From Amycolatopsis thermoflava N1165 (lineage in GTDB: Bacteria; Actinomycetota; Actinomycetes; Mycobacteriales; Pseudonocardiaceae), in contig NZ_KI421511.1 of assembly GCF_000473265.1 (NCBI RefSeq), forward strand, positions 3,695,560-3,759,559: a stretch of DNA of 64,000 bases, in the 5' to 3' direction. Both the position numbers and the translations under genes were made by a program. Below are positions 17,929-25,799 of the stretch, piece after piece; position 1 is the stretch's first letter, and every line of letters starts with the position of its first letter. The notes beneath the pieces are model-generated. The model was not told the DNA's origin and ran no database searches. It worked only from the letters and a program-made list of their open reading frames with translations.

Positions 17929-18393
17929 TCAGGAGGCGAGGTAGGCCCCACGGTGGAAGAGCAACGGCTCACCGGGTGCGGCGGCCAGCGCGCGGACCTC
18001 GCCGACGACGATGGTGTGGTCGCCGCCGTCGTACTCGGCCCAGATCTCGCAGTCGATCCAGGCGAGCACGCCGTCGAGGACGGGCGAGCCCAGCTCGCTC
18101 GGCGACCAGCGGACGCCGGCGAACTTGTCGGTGCCGGACCGCGCGAACGCGTCCGACAGATGCCGCTGGTCGGCGGCGAGGATGTTGACGCAGAACGAGC
18201 CGATTTCGCGGATCCTCGGCCAGGTGCGCGACCCGCGGCCGGGCGCGAACGTGACCAGTGGCGGGTCGAGGGACAGGGAGGCGAACGACTGGCAGGTGAA
18301 GCCGACCGGCTCGGGACCGGCGGCGGTGACCACCACGACCCCGGAGCAGAAGGAGCCGAGCACGTCCCGCATCAGGCGACCGGGCACGGTCAT
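17929..18393 (-). CDS. Flavin reductase (FMN-binding split-barrel, HpaC type)
   Basis: A 154-residue protein starting MTVPGRLMRDVLGSFCSGV. The motif GFTCQSFASLSLDPPLVTF binds the flavin, and GSFCVNILAADQRHLSDAFA is the second family block. These enzymes reduce free FMN or FAD with NAD(P)H and hand it to a partner monooxygenase. The LLM monooxygenase at the head of this operon is the obvious partner. A good ribosome site (aaggag) lies 6 bases before the ATG. Confidence 0.93.
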   Translation of the reverse strand: MTVPGRLMRDVLGSFCSGVVVVTAAGPEPVGFTCQSFASLSLDPPLVTFAPGRGSRTWPRIREIGSFCVNILAADQRHLSDAFARSGTDKFAGVRWSPSELGSPVLDGVLAWIDCEIWAEYDGGDHTIVVGEVRALAAAPGEPLLFHRGAYLAS

Positions 18394-18410
18394 GGTGTTC
18401 TCCTTCCGGG

Positions 18411-19334
18411 TCAGAGCACGGCGACCGCGTTGCCGGGCGATCCGAGGCCGCCGACCAGGGCCAGCGGCACGGAGACGAACAGGAAGTCCGGCCGGGAGCT
18501 CTCGTGGAGCCGGGCGGCCAGGGTGTCGAAGTCGAACAGCTCGCCGAGCGGGATGCCGAGCATCCCCAGCAGCCGCCGGTGCAGGCTGCCGACCGCCGCG
18601 TCGCCGGGGGTCACCTCGACGGCCGGGTTGTCGGCGCTGATCGCGGCGACGTGCCAGTCCCACAGCAGTTCCGCCGTGCTCTCGTCGGCGGCCAGCCCGG
18701 CGGAGCTGAACGACGACTTCTGCGCGGAGATCGCCGCGCGGCCCTCGGCGTCCAGTCCCCGGTAGGCGGACAGCCAGCCGGTGCGCACGCACAGGATGTC
18801 GCCGGGCCGGATCTCCGCGCCCTGCGCCTCCGCGACCGCACGCAGGTCGTCGGCGGTGATCGACCGCTCGGCCAGCGCGTCCAGGTCGCCGAAGTGCCGG
18901 GCGACGTCGAGCAGCACACCGCGCCCGATGATCCCGGAGCTCGCCCAGTGGTGGATGCTCAACCGGGGGTTGCCCGGCGCGGGATCGTCCTGGACGCCGC
19001 CGTAGAAACCGTGCTGGCGGACCCGGTGGTGGCGGAACCCGTCCCACTGCGTGGAACCCTGCGGGAAGAACGAGTCCAGCCGGTCGTCCCACATGCTGCC
19101 GATCCGCTTGACGGTGTGCCGGAACGGCTCCCGGCGGAACAGCGGCGGATCGGGCTGGTCCAGCGGGAGGCTGAGGCCGACCCGCTCACCGGTGCGCACC
19201 AGGGCGGTGGCCGCGCGCACCGCGTCGGCGTCGATCAGGTTGAGGGTGCCGAGTTCGTCGTCCTGGCCGAACACGCCCCAGGAGTGGTTGCCGTAGTCGT
19301 CCAGGCGCGGCAGCTCGGCGTACTTGGGGAGCAT
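18411..19334 (-). CDS. Cyclase-family metal hydrolase (kynurenine formamidase-like fold)
   Basis: A 307-residue protein starting MLPKYAELPRLDDYGNHSWG. The block GSTQWDGFRHHRV is this subfamily's version of the H-x-G-T-H-x-D metal motif, with IIGRGVLLDVARHFG downstream and a C-terminal PLALVGGLGSPGNAVAVL. Members hydrolyse cyclic amides, lactones or formamides using Mn or Zn. The gene overlaps the dehydrogenase gene upstream (TGATG). It may open a ring or lactone formed by the monooxygenase; this overlaps in role with the phosphotriesterase-type gene at 22535. Confidence 0.85.
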   Translation of the reverse strand: MLPKYAELPRLDDYGNHSWGVFGQDDELGTLNLIDADAVRAATALVRTGERVGLSLPLDQPDPPLFRREPFRHTVKRIGSMWDDRLDSFFPQGSTQWDGFRHHRVRQHGFYGGVQDDPAPGNPRLSIHHWASSGIIGRGVLLDVARHFGDLDALAERSITADDLRAVAEAQGAEIRPGDILCVRTGWLSAYRGLDAEGRAAISAQKSSFSSAGLAADESTAELLWDWHVAAISADNPAVEVTPGDAAVGSLHRRLLGMLGIPLGELFDFDTLAARLHESSRPDFLFVSVPLALVGGLGSPGNAVAVL

Positions 19335-20566
19335 CACAGCTCCGTGTCGCCGGCGAGCAGGCGCCCGGCGATCGTGCGGCGCTGGATCTCCGACGTGCCG
19401 TCCGGGATCCGCAGCGTGCGCGCGTGCCGCCAGACCTCCTCCAGCCGCATCTCGTTGGTCAGGCCCATCGCGCCGTGCACCTGCATCGCGGCGTCGGACA
19501 CCCGGCCGAGCATCTCGGTGCACAGGGCCTTGGCGATGGAGGTCTCCTTGATCGCCCGCTGCTTGCTCTCCACCAGCGCGGCGGTCCGCCCGACCACCGA
19601 CTTGGCCGCGTAGATGTCCATCGCCATTTCGGCGAGCTTGATCTGGATGGCCTGGTGGTCGCCGATCACGCTGTCGAACGTCTCACGCTGCCGGGCGTAG
19701 TCCAGTGCCCGCTCCAGCGACCAGCGGGCCAGCCCCACGCACATCGCGGACATCGACAGCCGCCCCTTGCTGATCCCGAGCAGCGCCAGGGAAAGTCCCT
19801 TGTGGAGGGTGCCGATCACGTGGTCGTCGGGCACCCGCAGGTTGTCCACGGTCACGATGCCGATGTGCGAGCCGACGTGCCCGAGGATGGGGATGGTGCT
19901 GCTGCACTCGAAACCCTCGCTGGCGGTGTCGACGAAGAACGCGGTGATGCCGCCGCGCCGCTCGCGGTTGGCCTCGGGATCGGTGACCGCGAACAGGATG
20001 CAGTAGTCGGCGTAGGGCGCGTTGGTGATCCACTGCTTGGAACCGTTGATCACCCACTCGTCGCCGTCGCGCACCGCGCGGGTGCGGATCCGCTGGACGT
20101 CGGAGCCCGCGCCGGGTTCGGACAGTCCGAAGCAGAGGGTCTTCTCCCCCGACGCGATCCCGGCGACGTACCGCTCGCGGACGTCGGGCTTGAGTTCGGA
20201 GAGGATCGGGCTCAAGCCGTTGGTGAACACCGACGGGATCACGTTCTCGTGGACGAGCGGCCGGTGCGGTCCGCAGACGCGGTTCAGCTCCTCCTGGATG
20301 TGGACGAGCGCGACCTCGCCGAGCCCGCCCCCGCCGAGCGCCTCGTCGCCGAACATCGTGTAGAACCCGGCCTCGGCGGAGGCCATCCGCACCTGCTTCT
20401 TCAGCGCCCTGATCTCGGGCTTGAGCAGGCCGTTGTCGTCGTAGCGGTGCCGTTCCTCCGCCAGCAGGTCCGCGTGCTTCCGCTCGAGGGGCTCGACGTA
20501 CCGCTCGATGAAGCCGAGCACCCCCTTCGCGGTCTCCCTGGCTTCGTCCGGGACGGTGAAATCCAT
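19334..20566 (-). CDS. Acyl-CoA dehydrogenase
   Basis: A 410-residue flavoenzyme. CFGLSEPGAGSDVQRIRTRA and EWVINGSKQWITNAPYADY are the FAD and substrate signatures; the C-terminal block MHGAMGLTNEMRLEEVWRH and LRIPDGTSEIQRRTIA completes the fold. The usual catalytic glutamate position falls in the region MRLEEVWRHAR. It introduces an alpha-beta double bond in an acyl-CoA. Cytoplasmic. It is translationally linked to the cyclase gene downstream and 5 bases after the regulator gene. Confidence 0.95.
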   Translation of the reverse strand: MDFTVPDEARETAKGVLGFIERYVEPLERKHADLLAEERHRYDDNGLLKPEIRALKKQVRMASAEAGFYTMFGDEALGGGGLGEVALVHIQEELNRVCGPHRPLVHENVIPSVFTNGLSPILSELKPDVRERYVAGIASGEKTLCFGLSEPGAGSDVQRIRTRAVRDGDEWVINGSKQWITNAPYADYCILFAVTDPEANRERRGGITAFFVDTASEGFECSSTIPILGHVGSHIGIVTVDNLRVPDDHVIGTLHKGLSLALLGISKGRLSMSAMCVGLARWSLERALDYARQRETFDSVIGDHQAIQIKLAEMAMDIYAAKSVVGRTAALVESKQRAIKETSIAKALCTEMLGRVSDAAMQVHGAMGLTNEMRLEEVWRHARTLRIPDGTSEIQRRTIAGRLLAGDTEL

Positions 20567-20571
20567 GCGCT

Positions 20572-21327
20572 TCAGGTCTTCCTCTTCTTGGGCGCGCGCT
20601 TGAGGTCGTTGGCGTTGGCCTTCTCCAGGTCCAGCGCCAGCGAGCGCGCCCAGATGCTGGTCAGGGTGGCGACGACCTGCTCGATGTCCAGGTCGTCGCG
20701 TTCGCCGAGGATGAGGTTGATGTACGCGAAGTTGTTGATCATCGCGACGATGGCCTCGGCGGTCAGTTCGGCTGAGATGTCCGGGTCGGCGGCGCCCTGC
20801 TGCTGCAGGCGCTCGATGCCGTGCTGGATGCGTTCGCGGAACTTGCGGCGGATCTCCATGCGGTTCTCGCGCATGTGCTCGTCGAAGGTCACGACCTGCT
20901 CGACGATGCGGCTCAGGCGCTTGGACCGCTGGATCTCCTCGAAGTACTGCCGCAGGGTGTAGGCGAACCGGTCGACGACGGTCCCTTCGAAGTCCTCCGG
21001 CACGGCGGTCAGCAGGTAGCGGTCGGCGACGACCGAGTCGACCAGCGTGTAGAAGATCTCTTCCTTGTCCGGGAAGTAGATGTAGAAGGTGCCGTGCGCC
21101 AGCCCGGCCTCGTCGCAGATGTCGGAGACGCGCGTGTCCAGGAAGCCCTTGTTCTCGAACACCGTGCGCGCCGCGGCGAGCAGCCGTTCCCGGGTCTTCT
21201 GGCCGCGCGCCGTGCGTGGCTGCGCGTCCGCGCGCTCGCGCGACGCCTTCGACCCGGTCCGCTTGTTGCCCGTCGTGCCGCCGCTCGTCATCTTCACCCC
21301 AAGTGGTCCGCCGTCAGTTCGCGCCAT
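20572..21327 (-). CDS. TetR-family regulator, probable controller of the catabolic locus
   Basis: A 251-residue regulator. After a charged N-terminal tail comes a TetR HTH: RERLLAAARTVFENKGFLD, VSDICDEAGLAHGTFYIYF, PDKEEIFYTLVDSVV. The C-terminal ligand domain is all helical. It is embedded in the leftward operon between the monooxygenase and the acyl-CoA dehydrogenase, which supports local control. The palindromes at 22474 and 30713 are its most likely sites. An alternative start (MTSGGTTGNKR) lies 36 bases downstream. KstR-type TetR repressors, which sense CoA esters, are the nearest functional model. Confidence 0.88.
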   Translation of the reverse strand: MARTDGGPLGVKMTSGGTTGNKRTGSKASRERADAQPRTARGQKTRERLLAAARTVFENKGFLDTRVSDICDEAGLAHGTFYIYFPDKEEIFYTLVDSVVADRYLLTAVPEDFEGTVVDRFAYTLRQYFEEIQRSKRLSRIVEQVVTFDEHMRENRMEIRRKFRERIQHGIERLQQQGAADPDISAELTAEAIVAMINNFAYINLILGERDDLDIEQVVATLTSIWARSLALDLEKANANDLKRAPKKRKT

Positions 21328-21336
21328 TGTCGCGAT

Positions 21337-22389
21337 TCACAGCTGCGGGCGCACCTTCTCCGCGAACATCGTCATGGAACGGAGAACCTGCTCCTGCGGC
21401 TGGCTGCCGGCGTCGAACCAGGCCACCAGGCCACCGAGGCCGGTGTGGCTGTGGAAGGAGGCCAGCTCCTCCGCGACCTGGTCCGGGCTGCCCAGGATCA
21501 GGGTCTTGCGGTCGATGTACTCGTCGTAGGTGAGCTCGTCGATGCCGAGGCCGACCTTGGCGCGGTTGCTCAGGATGTTGACGTACCACATGTAGCCGTG
21601 CTCGTACTCGCGACGCGCCTGCTCGTGGCTGTCGGCCACGTGGATGGCCTTGAGCTGGGACGCGCGGGCGATGTTCTCGTCGATCGCGTCGAACGAGTGC
21701 CCGGCCGCGCGGGCCTCCTCGCGGTAAACCCCGACCAGCCTGCGCACGTCGTCGCGGGTCGGGCGCTGCCCGAGCACGAACGAGAACCCGCGGCGGGCGG
21801 CCGAGCGCAGCGACTCCTCGCTGGACGAGACCATCACGAACACCGGCGGCGTCGGCTTCTGCGCGACCTCGGGGAACAGCTCGATCTCGTCGGCCACCTC
21901 CCCCTCGGCGGGGACCCGGTAGTGCTTGCCCGCGAACTTGACCTTGCCGGTCCGCCACGCCTGCATGACGATCTCGAAGACCTCTTCGTAGCGCTCGTCC
22001 CGCTCGGCCTCCGGGATGCCGTAGGCCTGGAACTCGAGCCGGTCGTAGGCCTTGCCGATGCCGAAGTTGAGCCGTCCGCCGGAGAGCTGGTCGACGTAGG
22101 CGTAGTCCTCGGCCAGGCGCAGCGGGTGGTGCATCGGCAGCCGGGAAACCCCGGAGCCGAGCCGGATCCGGCTGGTCGCGGCCGCGGCGGCGGCGAGCAG
22201 CAGCTGCGCGGAGGCGACGATGCCGTAGCGGCGTCCGTTGTGCTCGGCGACCCAGGCCTCTTCGAAGCCCAGCTTGTCCGCGTGGACGATCTGCTCGATC
22301 GCCTTGTTCACGACCTCGTTGTGGGTGTTCCACGGCGGAACGTTGGACAGGCTGAAGATCCCGTAGTGCGGTGTGGCGACGTTGCTCAT
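21337..22389 (-). CDS. LLM-class flavin-dependent monooxygenase (bacterial luciferase family)
   Basis: A 350-residue TIM-barrel monooxygenase. Motifs include FEEAWVAEHNGRRYGIV, RIRLGSGVSRLPMHHPLRLAE, QLSGGRLNFGIGKAYD and the C-terminal LILGSPDQVAEELASFH, typical of the luciferase-like clan using FMN rather than F420. It is first in the leftward operon, and the operon also carries a flavin reductase, so a two-component monooxygenase is likely. Candidate reactions are Baeyer-Villiger oxidation or hydroxylation of the pathway substrate. Confidence 0.92.
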   Translation of the reverse strand: MSNVATPHYGIFSLSNVPPWNTHNEVVNKAIEQIVHADKLGFEEAWVAEHNGRRYGIVASAQLLLAAAAAATSRIRLGSGVSRLPMHHPLRLAEDYAYVDQLSGGRLNFGIGKAYDRLEFQAYGIPEAERDERYEEVFEIVMQAWRTGKVKFAGKHYRVPAEGEVADEIELFPEVAQKPTPPVFVMVSSSEESLRSAARRGFSFVLGQRPTRDDVRRLVGVYREEARAAGHSFDAIDENIARASQLKAIHVADSHEQARREYEHGYMWYVNILSNRAKVGLGIDELTYDEYIDRKTLILGSPDQVAEELASFHSHTGLGGLVAWFDAGSQPQEQVLRSMTMFAEKVRPQL

Positions 22390-22463
22390 GGCACTCCAAT
22401 ACGACCCGGTGAACGAGACACTGCGCTGAACGAAAACCCTTGCAGCGCCGGGTGAAGACTCAC

Positions 22464-22495
22464 TTGACTAAACATGACACGCGCGTCATTGTCAA
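22464..22495. promoter_or_regulatory. Divergent promoter with TetR-type operator (site 1)
   Basis: ATGAC and GTCAT arms flank a 6-base centre at 22474-22489, inside a 25-base stretch (22471-22495) that differs by one base from the one at 30710-30734. TTGACT (22464-22469) and CATTGT (22487-22492) are spaced by 17 bases and could serve as the -35 and -10 of the rightward promoter, which would put the operator across the polymerase site. It lies between the leftward LLM gene and the rightward phosphotriesterase-family gene. Confidence 0.72.
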
Positions 22496-22534
22496 CGGGC
22501 AGACACCGCCGTCGCCCGAGGGAGAACCACTTCG

Positions 22535-23494
22535 ATGGCCACCGTCCAGACCGTGACCGGCGCGCTCGACACCGGCGACCTCGGACGCGTGCTCATGCAC
22601 GAGCACGTGTTCGTCATCAACCACGAGTACGCGGTCAACTACCCCGAGACCTGGGACGACGAACAGCGCATCGCCGACGCGGTCGCCAAGCTCGTCGCGT
22701 TGAAGGAAGCCGGGATCGACACCATCGTCGACCTCACCGTGCTGGGCCTGGGCCGGGACATCCGGCGCGTGCGCGCGGTGGCCGAACGGTCACCGGTGCG
22801 GATCATCGCCGCCACCGGGTTCTACACGTTCGCCGAACTGCCCAACTACCTCAAGTTCCGCGGCCCGGGACGGCTGATCGGCGGTGACGAGCCGATGACC
22901 GGCATGTTCGTCCGCGACATCACCGAGGGCATCGCGGGCACCGGCATCCGCGCCGGGATCCTCAAGTGCGCCACCGACGTTCCCGGTGTGACGCCCGATG
23001 TCGAGCGGGTGCTGCGCTCGGTCGCCCGTGCGCACCTGGAGACCGGGGTGCCGATCTCCACGCACACCGACGTGTCCACGCAGCGCGGCCTCGACCAGCA
23101 GAAGATCTTCGCCGAGGAGGGTGTCGACCTGGGCGCGGTGATCGTCGGGCACAGCGGCGACTCCGACGACCTGGACTACCTGCAACGGTTGCTGGACAAC
23201 GGTTCCTACCTCGGGATGGACCGGTTCGGCCTGGACACCAAGCTGGCCTTCGACAAGCGCGTCGCGACCGTCGCCGCCCTGGCCGAGCGCGGGTACGCCT
23301 CCCGCATGGTGCTCTCGCACGACGCGTCCTGCCACAGCCACAACTTCCCGGACGACTTCCGCACCAAGCACCTGCCGGACTGGCGGTTCACCCACATCAC
23401 CGAGGACGTGGTGCCCGCGCTGCTGGGGGCCGGGGTGTCGCAACGCGACATCGACGTGATGCTGATCGACAACCCGCGGGAGATATTCTCGTGA
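22535..23494 (+). CDS. Phosphotriesterase-family metallohydrolase (lactonase-like)
   Basis: A 319-residue TIM-barrel amidohydrolase. Metal ligands are visible: the H-x-H pair in LMHEHVFV, the carbamylated-lysine candidate in GILKCATD, histidines in PISTHTDVS and VIVGHSGDSDD, and the Asp in VLSHDASC. The family hydrolyses phosphotriesters, but many environmental members are lactonases, which fits a monooxygenase pathway. It heads the rightward operon and overlaps the next gene (GTGA). A Shine-Dalgarno (gggaga) lies about 10 bases before the ATG. Confidence 0.9.
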   Translation: MATVQTVTGALDTGDLGRVLMHEHVFVINHEYAVNYPETWDDEQRIADAVAKLVALKEAGIDTIVDLTVLGLGRDIRRVRAVAERSPVRIIAATGFYTFAELPNYLKFRGPGRLIGGDEPMTGMFVRDITEGIAGTGIRAGILKCATDVPGVTPDVERVLRSVARAHLETGVPISTHTDVSTQRGLDQQKIFAEEGVDLGAVIVGHSGDSDDLDYLQRLLDNGSYLGMDRFGLDTKLAFDKRVATVAALAERGYASRMVLSHDASCHSHNFPDDFRTKHLPDWRFTHITEDVVPALLGAGVSQRDIDVMLIDNPREIFS

Positions 23495-24060
23495 CCGTCC
23501 TGCAGGAGTCCACAACGGACACCGCGATCGGCGCGCTGCGCGCGGGGCGGCCGGTCGTGCTGCTCGACGACCTGGGGCCGCACCCGGAACGCGAGCTCGT
23601 GTTCGCCGCGCGGTCCGCGACCACCGCGCTGGTGGCGGGCGTGGTCCGGTGCACGTCGGGCTTCCTGGTCGTCACGCTGCCGGAACCGGAAGCCGACCGG
23701 CTGCGGCTCGCCGCCCAGTCCCCCGCCGACCGCGGCGCGCCGGCCTACGGCGTGTCCGTGGACGCCGAGGGCGTCGGCACCGGCATTTCCGCCGCCGACC
23801 GCGCCCGCACCATCTCGCTGCTGGGCACGCCCGGCACCGCGCCGGACGTCTTCACCCGGCCCGGGCACGTGATCACCTACCGCGCGCACCCCGACGGCGT
23901 GCTCGGCCGCGCCACGGGCCGGGAAGCGGCCTTCGACCTGGTCCGGCTCGCCGGTGCCGGGTTCGCCGTCGCCGGCGCCGCCCTCACCTCCGACGAGCCG
24001 CTGCCCGGGTTGCCGGTGGTCACCGCGTCCGGCGTGCTCGCCCACCGCCTCTCCCACTGA
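23491..24060 (+). CDS. RibB-like protein with altered active site
   Basis: A 189-residue relative of 3,4-dihydroxy-2-butanone 4-phosphate synthase. The fold is recognisable from GALRAGRPVVLLDD, YGVSVDAEGVGTGISAADRA and PGHVITYRAHPDGVLGR. The acidic loop that in RibB reads D-E-D-R-E-N-E-G-D is here DDLGPHPEREL, and the H-T-E-A block is TGREAA, so the catalytic histidine and most loop residues are lost. It is therefore unlikely to make riboflavin precursor and probably has another pathway role. Starts with GTG overlapping the upstream stop. Its own stop codon is the target duplication of the IS element that follows. Confidence 0.75.
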   Translation: MTVLQESTTDTAIGALRAGRPVVLLDDLGPHPERELVFAARSATTALVAGVVRCTSGFLVVTLPEPEADRLRLAAQSPADRGAPAYGVSVDAEGVGTGISAADRARTISLLGTPGTAPDVFTRPGHVITYRAHPDGVLGRATGREAAFDLVRLAGAGFAVAGAALTSDEPLPGLPVVTASGVLAHRLSH

Positions 24061-24078
24061 CAACTCGTTTCATAATGA
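24061..24078 (+). repeat. Left terminal inverted repeat of the IS5-family element
   Basis: 18-base end that pairs with the inverted copy at 24928-24945 with a single mismatch. The left target duplication TGA is also the stop codon of the RibB-like gene. Confidence 0.9.
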
Positions 24079-24477
24079 AGTCGGCAGCTTGCGGTAGCAG
24101 ATGAGGACGCAGGCCAGGTGCATGAGGCCAAGGTGGATGTCGGCTCGGCGTTCCCAGCGGATCCGTAAACGCTTGAACTGGTGCAGCCAGGCGAACATCC
24201 GCTCAACTACCCATCTGATCTTGCCGAGACCGGAGCCGTGAGCGGTGTTCTTGCGAGCGATTCGCGGGACGATGCCCTTGTCTCGCAGGGTCTTGCGGTG
24301 ATGGTCGTAGTCATAGCCGCGGTCGCCGTAGAGCCAGCGCGGGCGCTGACGAGGCCGGCCGCGTTTCCCGCGGATCACTGGAAGCGCCTCGACCAGCGGT
24401 ATGAGCTGCGTGCTGTCGTGCCGGTTGCCACCAGTAACAGACACCACGAGCGGAATACCGTTGCCGTCGGTGATCAC
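24070..24477 (-). CDS. IS5-family transposase, orfB part (catalytic DDE)
   Basis: 135 residues giving the second and third acidic catalytic regions: SVTGGNRHDSTQLIPL, LYGDRGYDYDHHRK with the second Asp, and KIRWVVERMFAWLHQFKRLR with the catalytic Glu. Its ATG overlaps the orfA stop (ATGA), but the conserved upstream residues (ATGPSPVDRARLGSKHH) are read in this frame before that ATG. It is therefore most likely made as a frameshift fusion with orfA. Confidence 0.88.
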   Translation of the reverse strand: MITDGNGIPLVVSVTGGNRHDSTQLIPLVEALPVIRGKRGRPRQRPRWLYGDRGYDYDHHRKTLRDKGIVPRIARKNTAHGSGLGKIRWVVERMFAWLHQFKRLRIRWERRADIHLGLMHLACVLICYRKLPTSL

Positions 24478-24905
24478 ATGGTGCTTGGAACCGAGCCGAG
24501 CCCGATCGACGGGCGAGGGGCCCGTCGCTTCCCCCCTTTCAACGCCCGTACATGCGACCCATCCACCACCGCCACATCCAGATCGAGCCGATCCAGCGCT
24601 CGCAGCTGGTCAAGCAAGAGCTTGTGCACCGCGTCGAACACCCCGGCCTCGGTCCAGGCCCGCAACCGACGCCAACAGGTCACCCCGGAGCAGCCGAACA
24701 CCTCACGCGGCAGCTCCCGCCACGAGATCCCGGTCTTGAGCACGAACACGATCCCCGCCAACGCCGCCCGGTCATCCACCGGCAACCGACCCGGATACCG
24801 ACTCCGCCGCACAGGCCTCGGCGGCAGCAACGGCTCCACCCGCTGCCACAGACTGTCGGGAACCAACTTCTCAATCACCACATCAGCATGCCCACACTTG
24901 ATCAA
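24474..24905 (-). CDS. IS5-family transposase, orfA part
   Basis: 143 residues from a TTG start, with the N-terminal DUF4096-like region (LVPDSLWQRVEPLLPPRPV, GISWRELPREVFG) and the first catalytic Asp in VAVVDGSHVRALKGG. The run AAAGGGGGG at about 24531-24539 (minus strand) lies just after this Asp. Slipping back one base there joins the frame to orfB and restores the family-typical sequence, so programmed -1 frameshifting is likely. Confidence 0.85.
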   Translation of the reverse strand: MIKCGHADVVIEKLVPDSLWQRVEPLLPPRPVRRSRYPGRLPVDDRAALAGIVFVLKTGISWRELPREVFGCSGVTCWRRLRAWTEAGVFDAVHKLLLDQLRALDRLDLDVAVVDGSHVRALKGGKRRAPRPSIGLGSVPSTM

Positions 24906-24927
24906 CTACGGCCAGCAGACGCGCCGA

Positions 24928-24945
24928 TCATTTTGAAACGAGTTG
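24928..24945 (-). repeat. Right terminal inverted repeat of the IS5-family element
   Basis: Inverted copy of the left end, 17 of 18 bases identical. Immediately followed by the second TGA target duplication and then the ribosome site (aagga) of the crotonase gene. Confidence 0.9.
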
Positions 24946-24959
24946 TGAAAGGAAAACCC

Positions 24960-25775
24960 ATGAGCGTCGTCCGCACCGAGCGGAACGGGAAGATCGCCGA
25001 GGTGGTCCTGAACCGCCCGGACAAGCTCAACGCGTTCAACGACGAGCTGTTCACCACCTACGAGGAGGCGCTGGCCGAGCTGGGCGCCGACGACAGCGTG
25101 TCGGTGATCATCGTGCGTGGTGAGGGCCGCGCGTTCAGCGTCGGCTGGGACGTGAGCAAACCGCCGTCCGGCAACGGGTATGCCCACCGCACCGCGCACG
25201 AAGACTGGCTGCGCCTGCGCGGGCACATCCGGGCGTTCTCGGCGGTGTTCGACGTGCCCAAGCCGGTGGTCGCGGCCGTGCACGGCTACTGCATGGGCGG
25301 CGCGACACTGATCCCGGCGTGCGCCGACCTCGCCGTCGTCGGCGACGACACCAAGATCGCGTGGCCGGTCCTGCCGATCGGCGGCGGGATGCTCGGGCCG
25401 ATGGCGATGTACGCGATCGGCCCGAAGAAGGCGAAGGAACTGTCCTACACCGCGGGCAGCCACATGATGGGCCCGGAGGCGGCCCGCCGCGGCTGGGCCA
25501 ACTACTCGGTGCCCGAGACCGCGGTGCTGGACAAGGCACGCGAGGTCGCGACCGAGATCGCCAAGACCCCGTTGGACATGCTGGAGATCAAGAAGCGCGC
25601 GGCGAACGACGTCCTGGTCCGCCAGGGCTTCCGCGAAACGCTGGACAACTGCGCGGGCTGGGACGCGCTCATCCACACCTCCGCGGGCAACCGCTGGATG
25701 TCCGGGCAGCTGTCCGAGATGGGCATCTCCGCCGCCCGTGCCTGGTACGCCGAGGGCGGCTCGCTCACCCGCTGA
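24960..25775 (+). CDS. Crotonase-fold protein lacking both hydratase glutamates
   Basis: A 271-residue enoyl-CoA hydratase/isomerase-family protein. The oxyanion-hole regions are intact (EGRAFSVGWD and VHGYCMGGA). The two positions that carry the catalytic glutamates in true hydratases are Leu (GGATLIPACAD) and Val (IAWPVLPIG). It is thus likely to do another crotonase reaction, such as isomerisation, C-C hydrolysis or dehalogenation. Without the IS element its start would lie 12 bases after the RibB-like stop, so it belongs to the rightward operon. Confidence 0.88.
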   Translation: MSVVRTERNGKIAEVVLNRPDKLNAFNDELFTTYEEALAELGADDSVSVIIVRGEGRAFSVGWDVSKPPSGNGYAHRTAHEDWLRLRGHIRAFSAVFDVPKPVVAAVHGYCMGGATLIPACADLAVVGDDTKIAWPVLPIGGGMLGPMAMYAIGPKKAKELSYTAGSHMMGPEAARRGWANYSVPETAVLDKAREVATEIAKTPLDMLEIKKRAANDVLVRQGFRETLDNCAGWDALIHTSAGNRWMSGQLSEMGISAARAWYAEGGSLTR

Positions 25776-25799
25776 CCCACTTCCACGACAAGGAGACCC

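Larger units (their letters stand above)
24061..24945 (-). mobile_element. IS5-family insertion sequence (two-frame transposase), 885 bp
   Basis: Complete element bounded by 18-base inverted repeats (caactcgtttcataatga at 24061-24078; the complement of 24928-24945 matches 17 of 18). A 3-base target duplication TGA flanks it (24058-24060 and 24946-24948), of the T-N-A type used by IS5-family subgroups. It carries one transposase in two overlapping frames. It sits between the RibB-like gene and the crotonase gene, reading against the operon. It looks intact and recent. Confidence 0.93.

Noticed and set aside
20572-21327. TetR gene as an unrelated regulator within the operon
   Set aside because: Its position inside the operon and the two shared palindromes at the operon promoters make local control the simpler view, though binding is untested.
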